Notes: generated by a model from the letters alone, not told the origin. A DNA stretch of 64,000 bases from Thermomicrobium sp. 4228-Ro (GCF_026241205.1 NZ_JAPFQM010000001.1:1178001-1242000), one strand, 5' to 3'. Numbered from the stretch's first letter, positions 34,838-44,556 are shown. A program made the numbers and translations.

Positions 34838-34924
34838 CCGGCGTTCCCCCTGAACGTGAGGTCTTCTTGCCTCGCTCTTGCCGATCAGTATACGGATTCC
34901 CGCTGCCTGCGCACGACCGACCCG

Positions 34925-36022
34925 TCAGCTCAGGTGCAGGCGTTTCGGTGTGCGTGTCAGCACCTCGACGCCGTTCTCGCGGATGACGACGAGATCCTCG
35001 ATGCGCACCCCGCCCCAGCCGGGCAGATAGATCCCTGGCTCGATCGTCACGACCTGTCCGGGCGCGAGGGGCTGCTCGGATGCGGGAGAGAGTGCTGGCG
35101 CCTCGTGGACGCGCACGCCGACCCCGTGCCCGAGCGAGTGGGTGAAGGCGTCACCATAGCCAGCTCGCTCGATCACCTCGCGGGCCAGCCGGTCGGCCTC
35201 GCGTCCCGTCATGCCGGGCCGGATACCGGCCTCGGCGGCTTCCAGGGCAGCCAGGACGATGCCGAAAATCCGCTCCAGCTGCTCGTCCGCCTGGCCGAGC
35301 CAGACGGTGCGGGTCAGATCGGCGCAATAACCGGCCACGACTGCTCCCATGTCGATCACGATCGGTTCACCGGCTGCGATCGCCCGCTGCGTCGGCCGGT
35401 AGTGGGGCAGCGCGCCGTGTGGCCCCGAGGCGACCGCGATCGGGAAGGCGGTACCGTCCGCACCGGCCTCGACGAGTGCCTGTTCCAGGCGCAGCGCGAC
35501 TTCCCGTTCGCTCATCCCCGGCCGCAATTCGCGCACCACCGCCTGGAACGCTGCATCGGTGACCGCTTGCGCCCGAGCGATGAGCGTGAGCTCTTCCTCG
35601 TCTTTGACCACACGCAGGTCGTCGACGAGTGACCCGACTGGAACCAGCTCGACGCTGTCGCCAAGCGTTTCCTCGAGGACACGTATGTCGCGATAGAGAA
35701 CGGCGCGGTCCTCGAAGCCGACCCGGCGTGCACCCAGCTCGCGGAGCACCGCGGCGTCGCCCCGCGCGAAATCGCGCTCGCGGTCGAAGATGCGGAAACC
35801 GCGTGCCTCCTGCTGGGCGAGCGTACTGTTGAGGCGACTGGTGACCAGCACCGCGTCCTCGTGGCTGATCACGAGATGCCCGGCTGATTCGTTCGGCGGG
35901 ATGTCTTCCCCAGTGAAGCCGCTGAGCCAGAAGCGGTTCGAGGGATGGGTGATGACGACCGCATCGAGTTCCTGCTCGCGCAGCCGCTCGCGGAGCCGCG
36001 CGAGCCGTGCCGATGTGTTCAC
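34925..36022 (-). CDS. M24-family Xaa-Pro aminopeptidase
   Basis: Metallopeptidase of 365 residues that removes amino-terminal residues before proline. The amino domain ends near residue 130, then the pita-bread fold carries the dimetal ligands: [20 protein letters not shown] (Asp pair, about 221-240), the His of [17 protein letters not shown] near 292-308, [11 protein letters not shown] (Glu) near 328-338 and VRIEDLVVI (last Glu). The start is a GTG that overlaps the aroQ stop codon, with GGAGCG upstream. Together with efp downstream it forms the common aroQ-pepP-efp gene order of Gram-positive-type genomes. Confidence 0.92.
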   Translation of the reverse strand: MNTSARLARLRERLREQELDAVVITHPSNRFWLSGFTGEDIPPNESAGHLVISHEDAVLVTSRLNSTLAQQEARGFRIFDRERDFARGDAAVLRELGARRVGFEDRAVLYRDIRVLEETLGDSVELVPVGSLVDDLRVVKDEEELTLIARAQAVTDAAFQAVVRELRPGMSEREVALRLEQALVEAGADGTAFPIAVASGPHGALPHYRPTQRAIAAGEPIVIDMGAVVAGYCADLTRTVWLGQADEQLERIFGIVLAALEAAEAGIRPGMTGREADRLAREVIERAGYGDAFTHSLGHGVGVRVHEAPALSPASEQPLAPGQVVTIEPGIYLPGWGGVRIEDLVVIRENGVEVLTRTPKRLHLS

Positions 36023-36483
36023 CCTGACGCTCCTTCCGCTCGCCGGATCAAATACATGAGCGCGAGTTCGTAGCTCATCGGGCCGAACCCGCAGATTTGG
36101 CCGACCGCGACCGGCGCGATGACCGAACGGTGCCGGAAGGGTTCGCGGGCGTGGATATTGGAGAGATGGACTTCGACGACCGGTGCGGGTATCGCGGCGA
36201 CCGCGTCACGCAAGGCAATACTGTAGTGGGTGAGGGCACCCGGATTCAAGACGACACCGATGACGTCCCAGCCGTAGCGTTGGAGCAGGTCGACCAGTTC
36301 ACCCTCGTGGTTCGACTGCGCGCAGATGACCTCGATCCCGTGAGCAGCGCCGAGCTGTCGGAGCCGTTCGTCGATCTCCGCAAGTGTCATCGATCCGTAG
36401 ATCTCCGGCTCGCGTCGGCCGAGCAGGTTGAGGTTCGGCCCGTGCAGGACGAGGACGCGCCTAGCTGCTGTCACCGGATCCAC
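36019..36483 (-). CDS. aroQ: Type II 3-dehydroquinate dehydratase
   Basis: Shikimate-pathway enzyme of 154 residues that dehydrates 3-dehydroquinate to 3-dehydroshikimate. Diagnostic stretches are [20 protein letters not shown] (residues 11-30) with the catalytic Tyr and Arg side, [15 protein letters not shown] near 57-71, [18 protein letters not shown] near 80-97 and [19 protein letters not shown] near 102-120 with the catalytic His. It overlaps the upstream GH18 gene by 13 bases and the downstream pepP gene by four. Confidence 0.94.
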   Translation of the reverse strand: MDPVTAARRVLVLHGPNLNLLGRREPEIYGSMTLAEIDERLRQLGAAHGIEVICAQSNHEGELVDLLQRYGWDVIGVVLNPGALTHYSIALRDAVAAIPAPVVEVHLSNIHAREPFRHRSVIAPVAVGQICGFGPMSYELALMYLIRRAEGASG

Positions 36484-38144
36484 CCTTTCGCGCGCACGAG
36501 GTCGGTTCCGAGGAGCCCCAGCAGCACCCGATACGGCTCTGGGTTGTCCGGATGGTACTCGAACCGCGCCCGTTCGAAGTACTGGATCGTCAGCCCGGTC
36601 GCTGGATCGGTGAACGGTTCGGAGAGCGGGTAACCGAAGAGCGCGAGCGATTCGCGAAAGGATATCCCCGGATCACCGAACTCCAGACCGTGCGACTGCC
36701 AGTAGGCGAGGAACGCGCCGCATACCGCATGACCGGTTTCGGGGAAATAGAGACAGTCCTGACCGGCAACCTCCGGCGGGACGGGCTGGAACGGCGGTGT
36801 GCCGAGCAGCCCGCGGCGCTGGGCGTCCTCGGCGCCGAGGCGTCCGAGTTGCACCTCGTAGGGAGTCCCGGCGAGTTCTGGGTGGTACTCGAACCGCTGG
36901 CGCTCGAAGTACTGCACGGTGAACGGTTTGCCGAGGTCAGGATTGATCTCGGTGAATTCCTCGGTCAGCGGGTAACCGAACACCGGTAACCCGCCACTCC
37001 GTTCCCAGAACGCCTTGAACCCGTAGGAAAGCGAGTGCCCCGTTTCCGGGAAGTAGCGGCGTTCGGGGGTCGAGGGAAAGGCGGGAATGCGTGTCGCTGG
37101 CGTGTTCAGCCGGCTGAGTTCGGACCAGATAGCGGGATCTTCGTGACCGAGTCGCCAGAGTGCGACCCCGGCCAGACCACGGTCGAGCGCCAGGTTCAGC
37201 CGTGCAGTCACGCTTCGGACGTCGGCGTGCCAGACCTCGTGCTGGTGGTCCGCATCGTCCAGGTAGCGGAGCCAGGCTTCCTGCTCCACCGCGTCGTACC
37301 CACTCGTCGCGCCTGGTCGGCGTTGCAGTTCCTGTACCTGGTCGTAGCGGACCGAACGAGCTGGCGGACCGGCTGTCGTGTCCCAGTCGTACCCGTAGAG
37401 TGGTATACCGAGGAGCAGTCTCCCGGCCGGGATGCGTGTCGTCGCGTAGTCCACGACGCGGCGGACCCAGCCGATCGGCGCCACCGGACCGGGCGAGCCA
37501 CCGGCGTAGTGAAAGTCGTAGGCCATGATCACCATGTAGTCGTTCACCGCGGCGAGCGCGGCGTAGTCGTAGGCCCCGCCCCAGGTCGTCGGTGTGTCGG
37601 AAGTGCGGGCGACCACGGCTTGCGTGACCAGCTTGCCGCGGGCGTGCAACTGGGCTGCGAGTTCCTGCATGAAGGTGGTGAGGTGTGCCGCATCGCTCGC
37701 ATTGACCGCCTCGAAATCGATGTGGATGCCGCTGTAACCGCGCCGTTCGACTAGCTCGACGATCCGTTCGATCGCGGCCGCGCGTCGTTGCGGGTCGGCA
37801 AGGAGCGGTGTCAACTCGTCCCAGCGCGGGATGTTCTTGATCATCGGGAGGACGGTGTACCTGCTCTGGCGGAGAAGGGTGTCCGCTGCCGGATCGCTCA
37901 GCTCCTCGATCGTCCCGTCGGCGCGCAGTTGGAAGAAATACGGCGACACGATATCCAGGTTGCCGAGCTGCGCCTGCAGCGTCGTCCAAGACGTACGGTC
38001 ATAGGTCACGTAGTAGCCCCAGCGCACGAACGTCCCAGCTGCCTGAACCGGGCGGTGGAGCGCGAGCGGGTCGGCGACGATGGAGGCGAGAACGAGCAAC
38101 AGGACGAGCCGCGAGCCAACGAGCGCGTCTCGGAACCGTGCCAA
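36471..38144 (-). CDS. Secreted GH18 hydrolase with two YFPETGH repeats
   Basis: Exported chitinase-fold protein of 557 residues, closest in style to spore-cortex/peptidoglycan hydrolases such as YdhD and YaaH. A hydrophobic leader (residues 10-35, ending VQAAG) precedes the barrel: [23 protein letters not shown] (D143, E145 catalytic DxE), [31 protein letters not shown] and [12 protein letters not shown]. From about residue 368 two modules follow with [11 protein letters not shown] or [20 protein letters not shown] or FGYPLSEPF and [14 protein letters not shown] or [14 protein letters not shown], as on the glycosidase at 17.2 kb. The start is TTG with a GGGGGTAGG site. It follows the stalked protein gene by 15 bases and overlaps aroQ by 13. 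Confidence 0.86.
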   Translation of the reverse strand: MARFRDALVGSRLVLLLVLASIVADPLALHRPVQAAGTFVRWGYYVTYDRTSWTTLQAQLGNLDIVSPYFFQLRADGTIEELSDPAADTLLRQSRYTVLPMIKNIPRWDELTPLLADPQRRAAAIERIVELVERRGYSGIHIDFEAVNASDAAHLTTFMQELAAQLHARGKLVTQAVVARTSDTPTTWGGAYDYAALAAVNDYMVIMAYDFHYAGGSPGPVAPIGWVRRVVDYATTRIPAGRLLLGIPLYGYDWDTTAGPPARSVRYDQVQELQRRPGATSGYDAVEQEAWLRYLDDADHQHEVWHADVRSVTARLNLALDRGLAGVALWRLGHEDPAIWSELSRLNTPATRIPAFPSTPERRYFPETGHSLSYGFKAFWERSGGLPVFGYPLTEEFTEINPDLGKPFTVQYFERQRFEYHPELAGTPYEVQLGRLGAEDAQRRGLLGTPPFQPVPPEVAGQDCLYFPETGHAVCGAFLAYWQSHGLEFGDPGISFRESLALFGYPLSEPFTDPATGLTIQYFERARFEYHPDNPEPYRVLLGLLGTDLVRAKGWIR

Positions 38145-38159
38145 CCTACCCCCTTTCGC

Positions 38160-39365
38160 TCAACCCCGCGGTGCTACCTGGGCAGCGACCGCAGCGACGG
38201 TGACGGTCACCGGTACCGGTTCCGGATAGCCCGCGAACGTCGCGGTGCCTCGGAACCGGACAACCGGTGTCAGGTACCGTGTCATGCCCTGCCCAGCATC
38301 GACCCAGGCCAGTTCGGCCTTGGTGATCTTGGCCGTGCCCTGCAGCGGGAGATTTGCCTGCCTGAGGACGGACTCGTCGATCTCTACCGTACCGCGCCGG
38401 TTCACGACGTCCTGCCAGAGCGCATCGGCCGGTCGCAGGCTGTAGGTCGACGATTCCATCGAAGCCGGCCAGGCGACGAATGCCTGGCGGATCGACCCAT
38501 CGGCCGCGACGGCGAGCGTCGCGCCGGGAACAGCCGAGAGGACCGGCGATGGCTCCGCCGGGCCGAAGGTGACGATCACCAGGCCCTGCTCGGGAATGCG
38601 CTCGCGTACGGTGCCGGCATCGAGCGGTGTGGAGACGAGCTGGTGACGCTGGAGCCAGGACCGCGCAGCCTCGATCGCGATGGCGTCGGACAGGAGCGAG
38701 GATGCCTCTGGCGTTGGCTCGGGTGTCTCTTTCGGCGTGGTCACCGGAGTAGGTGCCACCGCTGGTTCGGCTGCCTGATACTGTACGGTGAAGCCGGTTA
38801 CCACGAGTTGTCCGGCTGGGCCCCGTACGACGAAACTCCCCGTCGCTGTGGACTGAAGCGTACCGTCGATACCAAGCTCGCGCGCGAGTTCAGCCACTCG
38901 TTCCTCGTTCCAGTCCGGTGGGACGAGCCGGTAGACCGGAGCCTCGCTGGGAAGTGTCGCCAGATCGAACGCCGGTTCGAAGATCAGGTCGAGCTGACCG
39001 GGCGGGAAGGCAGCTTGCGGTAGGTTCGGTGCTGGCAATTCGCCGAAGGCACCGACGACGACCGGTGCCGGTGGTGTCGGAGTCGGTGTGGGTGTCGCGG
39101 TCGGGCCGGGTGTGCCAGCTTCCGCTGGGACCGTGGCCGTGGCTTCGGCCGGGCTGGTTGTCGGCGTGACGACCGGGAGCGTGCCTGCCTCGCTCGTGGC
39201 GACCGGACTCGTGGCCGGCGGTGACTCGGTGCGGAGCAAGCCCCGCACCGCCCAGGCCGCGAGCGCGAGCATGAGAACGAGCGCGACGGCACCGAAGACG
39301 AGCGGCCCACGCGCGCGACGCGGTGGCTGCCGTCTGGTGCGCTGACGTTGGGACGCGGCTGCCAC
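38160..39365 (-). CDS. Membrane-anchored protein with Thr/Pro stalk, unknown function
   Basis: A 401-residue protein with a strongly basic cytoplasmic start (RQRTRRQPPRRARG), one membrane helix (about residues 21-42) and an external part. A Thr/Pro/Ala-rich stalk spans about residues 48-100. Two extracytoplasmic regions follow, split by a second Pro/Thr linker near 208-222. I recognise no catalytic motif; the second region has a YkyA/two-component-accessory look (SYSLRPADALWQDVVNRRG) seen in Gram-positive regulators of unknown mechanism, but that is weak. The start is GTG after AGGGAGGGGAC. It is the first gene of the operon that continues through GH18 and aroQ to xseB. Confidence 0.65.
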   Translation of the reverse strand: MAAASQRQRTRRQPPRRARGPLVFGAVALVLMLALAAWAVRGLLRTESPPATSPVATSEAGTLPVVTPTTSPAEATATVPAEAGTPGPTATPTPTPTPPAPVVVGAFGELPAPNLPQAAFPPGQLDLIFEPAFDLATLPSEAPVYRLVPPDWNEERVAELARELGIDGTLQSTATGSFVVRGPAGQLVVTGFTVQYQAAEPAVAPTPVTTPKETPEPTPEASSLLSDAIAIEAARSWLQRHQLVSTPLDAGTVRERIPEQGLVIVTFGPAEPSPVLSAVPGATLAVAADGSIRQAFVAWPASMESSTYSLRPADALWQDVVNRRGTVEIDESVLRQANLPLQGTAKITKAELAWVDAGQGMTRYLTPVVRFRGTATFAGYPEPVPVTVTVAAVAAQVAPRG

Positions 39366-39478
39366 GTCCCCTCCCTTCCCGTCGGAGATGAGCGTACCAC
39401 TCGACCGGACACGTGCGGGAGGAGCTGCCGGCTGCGGTGTGGGTGCCGGGTTCTGCCGTCAGGTTCTCGGCAAAAACA

Positions 39479-39518
39479 ACGCGGGGGCCGAGACGTGACC
39501 CACCGTCGACCCCCGCGT
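39479..39518 (-). terminator. Rho-independent terminator of leuACDB
   Basis: Perfect nine-base inverted repeat (ACGCGGGGG at 39479-39487 and complement at 39510-39518) just after the leuB stop. On the minus strand the stem is followed by TTGTTTTTG, the clearest U tract in the window. Confidence 0.85.
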
Positions 39519-39528
39519 GTCGGCGTTC

Positions 39529-40647
39529 TCATCCGAGCAAGCGATCGAGTTCTTCGAGCACGCGCCCAGTGAAGGCTTCCGTACCGAGCGGCGTCTCGCC
39601 CGGCCGCGCCAGGTCGGCCGTGCGGGCGCCGCTGGCGAGTGCGACATCCACTGCCTGCTCGACGGCTGCTGCAGCTGGCTCGTCGTCGAGTGACCAGCGC
39701 AGGAGCATGGCCGCGCTCAGGATGGCACCGATCGGGTTGGCGATCCCCTTGCCGGCGATGTCGGGTGCCGACCCGTGTACCGGTTCGTAGAGGCCGAATC
39801 GGCGTACCGGGGACCCTGGTCGTTCCGGCGGGCGTCCGTGCAGGCTGGCCGAGGGAAGCATCCCCAGCGAGCCAGCGAGGACAGCCGCCTCGTCGCTGAG
39901 GATGTCGCCGAACAGGTTCTCCATGACCAGGACGTCGAAGTCGCGCGGTCGGGCAACGAGGCGCATCGCGCACGAATCGACGAGCTGGTGTTCGAGTGTC
40001 ACGTCAGGGTACCTTGCTCCGATCTCGGTCGCCACCTCGCGCCAGAGCGCCGACGTGTTGAGGACATTGGCCTTGTCGACGCTCGTCACCTTGTGCCGCC
40101 GCTGGCGGGCCAGCTGGAAAGCGAGATCGACGATCCGAGCGATCTCCTCTTCCCGGTACGGCAACGTATCGACTGCCCAGCGGCCACTCGGCTCGCGGCG
40201 GAGTTCCGACGGTTGCCCGAAATAGAGGCCACCGGTCAGCTCGCGCACCACGATGAGGTCGACGCCGCGCACGACCTCCGGCTTGAGCGGTGTCGCATCG
40301 GCCAGTGCGTCGAAGACCCGTACCGGCCGCAGGTTCGCGAAGAGGCCGAGTTCCTTGCGCAAGCGCAGGAGACCCGCTTCCGGACGGGTCGCCTTCGGCA
40401 AGTGATCCCACTTGGGGCCGCCGACTGCTCCGAGGAACACTGCGTCCGACTGCAGCGCGCGGGCGATCGTTTCGTCGCGGAGCGGTGTCCCGTAGGCGTC
40501 GATGGCGGCACCACCGACCAGGTCTTCCGCGAAAACGAACCGGTACCCGCGTTGGTTCCCGACCACTTCGAGCACTCGCCGTGCGGCGGCCAGGACTTCC
40601 GGCCCGATCCCGTCGCCGGGGAGTAGGAGCACGTGTACCTCGGTCAC
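39529..40647 (-). CDS. leuB: 3-isopropylmalate dehydrogenase
   Basis: NAD-dependent decarboxylating dehydrogenase of 372 residues, third step of leucine synthesis. Landmarks are VLLLPGDGIGPEVLAAARRV (residues 5-24), LRKELGLFANLRPVRVF (about 96-112), VRELTGGLYFG (133-143), TSVDKANVLNTSALWRE (187-203), MENLFGDILSDEAAVLAGSL (237-256) and LYEPVHGSAPDIAGKGIANP (about 281-300). The GTG start overlaps the leuD stop codon (GTGA). It is the last gene of the operon, followed by a U-tract terminator. Confidence 0.96.
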   Translation of the reverse strand: MTEVHVLLLPGDGIGPEVLAAARRVLEVVGNQRGYRFVFAEDLVGGAAIDAYGTPLRDETIARALQSDAVFLGAVGGPKWDHLPKATRPEAGLLRLRKELGLFANLRPVRVFDALADATPLKPEVVRGVDLIVVRELTGGLYFGQPSELRREPSGRWAVDTLPYREEEIARIVDLAFQLARQRRHKVTSVDKANVLNTSALWREVATEIGARYPDVTLEHQLVDSCAMRLVARPRDFDVLVMENLFGDILSDEAAVLAGSLGMLPSASLHGRPPERPGSPVRRFGLYEPVHGSAPDIAGKGIANPIGAILSAAMLLRWSLDDEPAAAAVEQAVDVALASGARTADLARPGETPLGTEAFTGRVLEELDRLLG

Positions 40648-41162
40648 TGCCCGGCCTCCGCTGCCTTGTGTGCGGCCAGACGCTCGCGCACGGCGTTCAA
40701 GAGTCCACCGGCCCGGATGATATGCTGGATGAATTCGTCGTACTGGGTCGCCTTGTAGGTCTTACCGGTCCGGAGATTGCGGACGATCCCGTTCTCGGTA
40801 TCGATCTCGAGTTCGTCACCGGTCTCGGTCTCGCGTACCGCTTCCGGTGCCTCGACGACCGGCAATCCGATGTTGATTGCGTTCCGGAAGAAGATCCGCG
40901 CGAACGATTCGGCAACGACTGCCTGAACCCCGGCCGCCTTGATCGCGATCGGGGCGTGCTCGCGTGACGAGCCACAGCCGAAGTTACGACCGGCAACGAT
41001 GATGTCGCCGGGTCGTACCTTGCTCGCGAACTCCGGGTCGATATCTTCCATCACGTGCTGGGCCAGCTCCTGGGGATCGATCGTCACCAGGTAGCGGGCC
41101 GGGATGATGACGTCGGTGTCGATATTGTCGCCGAACTTCCACACTCGCCCGCGCATCGGCAC
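40644..41162 (-). CDS. leuD: 3-isopropylmalate dehydratase small subunit
   Basis: Swivel-domain subunit of isopropylmalate isomerase, 172 residues, the short archaeal/thermophile form. Signatures are [15 protein letters not shown] (about residues 12-26), [20 protein letters not shown] (about 53-72) and [14 protein letters not shown] (about 88-101). The GTG at 41162 is eight bases after GGAGGAGGG and is preferred to the ATG two codons later. A 12-bp hairpin lies in the 91-base gap to leuC; leuB overlaps the end by four bases. Confidence 0.94.
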   Translation of the reverse strand: MPMRGRVWKFGDNIDTDVIIPARYLVTIDPQELAQHVMEDIDPEFASKVRPGDIIVAGRNFGCGSSREHAPIAIKAAGVQAVVAESFARIFFRNAINIGLPVVEAPEAVRETETGDELEIDTENGIVRNLRTGKTYKATQYDEFIQHIIRAGGLLNAVRERLAAHKAAEAGQ

Positions 41163-41213
41163 GGGTACTGCCCTCCTCCATTTTCACAGCGTGCAGGTCC
41201 GTGGACTGCCCGA

Positions 41214-41245
41214 CTGGGTAGCGAGACGGTCAGCTCGCTACCCAG
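41214..41245 (-). promoter_or_regulatory. Intercistronic hairpin between leuC and leuD
   Basis: Perfect 12-base inverted repeat (CTGGGTAGCGAG at 41214-41225, complement at 41234-41245) with an eight-base loop in the leuC-leuD gap. No U tract follows, so it is more likely an RNA-stability or processing element than a full terminator. Confidence 0.6.
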
Positions 41246-41253
41246 CGGGTCGT

Positions 41254-42513
41254 TCAGTTGAGCTCGAACGGCGAAGCCACGCGTCCCAGGACAGCGCTGG
41301 CAGCAGCGACGGCCGGGCTGGCCAAGATCACTTCCGACTCGCGGTGCCCCATGCGCCCGCGGAAGTTGCGGTTGGTCGTCGAGACGCAGCGTTCACCCTT
41401 GGCCAGGACGCCCATGTAGCCACCGAGGCAGGGACCGCAGGTCGAGACCGAGAAGACGGCGCCGGCCTCGAGGAAGATGTCGACCAGGCCTTCCTTGGTC
41501 GCCTGCTTGGCGACCTCCTGGCTGCCGGGTATCACGATACAGCGCACGCGGGGGTGTACCTGCCGTCCTTTGAGAATTTCTGCGGCGATGCGCAAGTCAC
41601 TCAGCCGCCCGTTGGTGCAGGAGCCGATGACGACCTGGTCGATCGGCAGGTCGCGCACCTCGTCAGCCGGGCGCACGTTCGATGGCAGGTGTGGCAGCGC
41701 GACCAGCGGGCGCAGGTTGGAGACGTCGAACTCGATGACCTGCGCGTAGTGCGCATCGGGGTCGCTATCGACCGGCTCGTAGGGTTCGGAAGTCACCTGG
41801 GCCAGCCACGCGCGGGTCTTGTCGTCGCAAGCGAAGATCCCCGTCTTGGCACCGGCCTCGATCGCCATATTGGCCATCGTGATACGGTCGTCCATCGGCA
41901 ACTCGTCGATAACCGGCCCGGTGAACTCCATGCAGGCGTAGAGTGCGCCGTCGACGCCGATCTGTCCGATCGTATAGAGGATCAAGTCCTTCCCAGTCAC
42001 GAACGGCGGCAACTTTCCTTTATAGACGAACTTGATCGTCGGTGGTACCCGCATCCAGGTGGTACCGGTCGCCATCGCTGCCGCGATATCGGTCGAGCCC
42101 ATACCGGTCGCGAAGGTGTTGAAGGCACCGTAGGTGCAGGTATGCGAGTCGGCACCGATGATGACCATACCGGGGCGCGTCAGGCCGTGCTCGGGAAGCA
42201 CCACATGCTCGATACCAGCCCGGCCGATCTCGAAATAGATCGCACCCTGTTCGAGTGCGAACTCGCGCATGATCTTCGACTGCTCGGCCGCTTTGATGTC
42301 CTTGGCCGGCACGAAGTGATCGGGGACGAAGACGACCTTCTTGGGGTCGAAGACGCGGTCGACACCGAGCTTCTTGAACTCGGCGATCGACAGCGGTGCG
42401 GTGATGTCGTTGGTCATCACCAGGTCGACGGCAACCTCGACGATCTCACCTGGCTCGACACGGCTCCGCCCAGCCGCCCGTGCCAGGATCTTTTCAGCCA
42501 TCGTCATGCCCAT
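41254..42513 (-). CDS. leuC: 3-isopropylmalate dehydratase large subunit
   Basis: Iron-sulfur subunit of isopropylmalate isomerase, 419 residues, the short LeuC2/homoaconitase-like type that pairs with a short LeuD. It converts 2- to 3-isopropylmalate. Landmarks are GADSHTCTYGAFNTFATGMG (about residues 114-133), VIGSCTNGRLSDLRIAAEIL (about 292-311) and STCGPCLGGYMGVLAKGERC (about 355-374), which together give the three cluster cysteines. GGAGGTGA is ten bases before the ATG. It follows leuA by six bases. Confidence 0.95.
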   Translation of the reverse strand: MGMTMAEKILARAAGRSRVEPGEIVEVAVDLVMTNDITAPLSIAEFKKLGVDRVFDPKKVVFVPDHFVPAKDIKAAEQSKIMREFALEQGAIYFEIGRAGIEHVVLPEHGLTRPGMVIIGADSHTCTYGAFNTFATGMGSTDIAAAMATGTTWMRVPPTIKFVYKGKLPPFVTGKDLILYTIGQIGVDGALYACMEFTGPVIDELPMDDRITMANMAIEAGAKTGIFACDDKTRAWLAQVTSEPYEPVDSDPDAHYAQVIEFDVSNLRPLVALPHLPSNVRPADEVRDLPIDQVVIGSCTNGRLSDLRIAAEILKGRQVHPRVRCIVIPGSQEVAKQATKEGLVDIFLEAGAVFSVSTCGPCLGGYMGVLAKGERCVSTTNRNFRGRMGHRESEVILASPAVAAASAVLGRVASPFELN

Positions 42514-42519
42514 GGCGAC

Positions 42520-44058
42520 TCACTCACCTCCACTTACCGGTACTGTCGCAGTCAATGCAGCGCGGTTCAGCGCCATGAGATAGGCGCGGATACTGGCCTC
42601 GATGACGTCCGTCGCGACGCCGCGGCCATTATAGACCTGCATCCCGCAGCGCAGGTGCACGGTCACCTGGCCCTGCGCGTCCTCGCCCGGACTGACGGCA
42701 TCGACGTGGAAGGCCTCCAGTTCGCAGCGGCGGCCGACCAACCGGTCGATCGCCTTGAACAGCGCGTCGATCTGGCCGTTGCCGGTCGCTGACGCCTCGC
42801 GGTCGATCCCGTCGACTTCCAGCTTGACCCAGGCCTCGGCACGCCCGTCGGAACCGGAATGGGCACGCCAGCCCTTGAGGACGTAGCGTTGCGGAACCTG
42901 GGCCAGCTGATCTTCGACGATGGCGATGATGTCGGCATCGGTCACCGTCTTCTTGCGGTCGCAAAGCTCGATGAAGCGCTGATAGAGCTGCTCGATCCGC
43001 TCCGGTGCCAGGTCGCCGTAGCCGAGTTCTTTCAGACGTGCCCGGAAGCCAGCCCGGCCGGAGTGCTTGCCGAGCACCAGGCGGCTCGCTTCCCAGCCGA
43101 CCGACTGCGGCGTCATGATCTCGTACGTCATCCGGTGTTTGAGCATACCGTCCTGGTGGATTCCTGCCTCGTGGGCGAACGCATTGGCACCGACGATCGC
43201 CTTGTTGGGCTGGACCTGGATTCCAGTGATACGCTGAACCAGCTTGGAGGTCGGTACGATCTGCTCGGTCACGATACGCGGCTGAATCGCGCCGAACACG
43301 TCGCGCCGGACGTGCAGGGCCATGACCACCTCTTCGAGCGCCGTGTTGCCGGCTCGCTCGCCGATTCCGTTGATCGTTACCTCAGCTTGCCGGGCACCGA
43401 CGCGGATGGCTGCCAGCGTATTGGCGGTCGCCAGTCCGAGGTCGTTGTGGCAGTGCACGCTCACCGTAACCTTCTCGATGCCGGGTGTGTGCTCCATGAC
43501 ATAGCGGACGAGTTCGGCGAACTCGTGCGGGACAGCATACCCGACCGTGTCCGGGATATTGATCGTCGTCGCCCCTTCTTCGATCGCAGCTGCGAAGACC
43601 CGGCACAGGAAGTCCCAGTCGGAACGGGTCGCGTCCTCCGCCGAGAACTCGACGTCGCCGACGTAGCGCTTGGCGGCGCGTACCGCGAAGCGAGCGGCCT
43701 CGAGGACCTGCTCTGGAGTCTTGCGCAGCTTGTACTCCATGTGGATCGGCGAGGTGGCGATGAAGGTGTGGATGCGCGGCTGCTCGGCCTCGCGCACCCC
43801 TTCCCAGGCAGCATCGATGTCCTGCTGGTTGGCGCGGGCCAGAGCGCAGATAGTGACCCCCTTCACCTCGCGACTGATCCGCTGGACTGCACGGAGGTCT
43901 CCCGGTGACGCCGCCGGGAACCCTGCCTCGATGATGTCGACACCCAGCTTGACCAGCTGGCGGGCTACTTCGACCTTCTCGTCTTCGGTCATCGTCGCGC
44001 CCGGCGACTGCTCGCCGTCGCGCAGTGTCGTATCGAAAATGATGACTCGCTCGCTCAT
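42520..44058 (-). CDS. leuA: 2-isopropylmalate synthase
   Basis: First committed enzyme of leucine synthesis, 512 residues: condenses acetyl-CoA with 2-oxoisovalerate. The barrel has IIFDTTLRDGEQSPGATMTE (residues 6-25), VSVHCHNDLGLATANTLAAI (about 199-218) and NGIGERAGNTALEEVVMALH (about 229-248). FAHEAGIHQDGMLKHRMTYE (about 295-314) follows, then the carboxy-terminal regulatory domain that binds leucine. GGAGGGGAGACG directly precedes the ATG at 44058; the open frame offers a poorer start ten codons upstream. Expression is led by the leucine T-box at 44.24-44.48 kb. Confidence 0.96.
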   Translation of the reverse strand: MSERVIIFDTTLRDGEQSPGATMTEDEKVEVARQLVKLGVDIIEAGFPAASPGDLRAVQRISREVKGVTICALARANQQDIDAAWEGVREAEQPRIHTFIATSPIHMEYKLRKTPEQVLEAARFAVRAAKRYVGDVEFSAEDATRSDWDFLCRVFAAAIEEGATTINIPDTVGYAVPHEFAELVRYVMEHTPGIEKVTVSVHCHNDLGLATANTLAAIRVGARQAEVTINGIGERAGNTALEEVVMALHVRRDVFGAIQPRIVTEQIVPTSKLVQRITGIQVQPNKAIVGANAFAHEAGIHQDGMLKHRMTYEIMTPQSVGWEASRLVLGKHSGRAGFRARLKELGYGDLAPERIEQLYQRFIELCDRKKTVTDADIIAIVEDQLAQVPQRYVLKGWRAHSGSDGRAEAWVKLEVDGIDREASATGNGQIDALFKAIDRLVGRRCELEAFHVDAVSPGEDAQGQVTVHLRCGMQVYNGRGVATDVIEASIRAYLMALNRAALTATVPVSGGE

Positions 44059-44243
44059 CGTCTCCCCTCCGGTGGTCATTACTGACAATCAGACGGCCTC
44101 CCAGGCGGGAGGCCGCGAGCCAGCTCGTTTCTGGCGACCGTCACGCCCGTCCCGCGTCGCTCGTGGCCCCTCCCCGGGGCCGGCTAAGGGAGAGTCGGAG
44201 CAAGCTCGAGACTCGATAGAACATCGCTGTCCCTCTGACGCCA

Positions 44244-44484
44244 AACGGCCCGTCCGCGAAGGGACGGGCCGTTCCCGTGGTACCACCCTACTTGGCCGTC
44301 ACCACGCTGCGTGGCGACGCCCGCTCTCTGCGCTGTAACGGGCGCATCCCGGCACGCGCTACTCGGACGCGTTCACGCATGCAGCTCCGGGACGAGTTCG
44401 CGCGCTACTCCGGGCCGGGCTCCCACCACTCCCCGGCTCGCTGGCCGGACTCGGCGCGCTACTGCTTCCCTTCCGCGCCTTTGC
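44244..44484 (-). promoter_or_regulatory. Leucine-specific T-box riboswitch of leuACDB
   Basis: tRNA-sensing leader on the minus strand. The T-box core GGGUGGUACCACGGG (44288-44274) carries UGGU, complementary to the ACCA end of tRNA-Leu. Upstream, Stem I has GCAG-UA-GCGCGC on its 5' side and GCGCGC-GAACUC...CUGC on its 3' side, placing CUC (44396-44394), a leucine codon, in the specifier position. The apical part GGGGAGUGGUGGGAGCC is typical of T-boxes. The competing terminator is a perfect 12-bp stem (44244-44255 with 44262-44273) followed only by UUUGG. A further 8-bp hairpin (44095-44114) lies between it and the leuA start. Confidence 0.88.
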
Positions 44485-44490
44485 GGGAAA

Positions 44491-44519
44491 GACTAACAGA
44501 CGCTCCTGGCGTTTGTCAA
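44491..44519 (-). promoter_or_regulatory. leuA operon promoter
   Basis: On the minus strand TTGACA (44514-44519) and TTAGTC (44491-44496) are separated by 17 bases, placing the transcription start near 44484, just before T-box Stem I. The -35 box is perfect, the -10 box moderate. Confidence 0.7.
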
Positions 44520-44556
44520 GTGTCGCGTTGCTCATCCTCGCTCGTCCACCCCGCGC

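Noticed and set aside
44095-44114. Eight-base-pair hairpin 37 bases upstream of leuA as a second attenuator
   Set aside because: No U tract and no alternative pairing seen; more simply a leader structure downstream of the T-box terminator.
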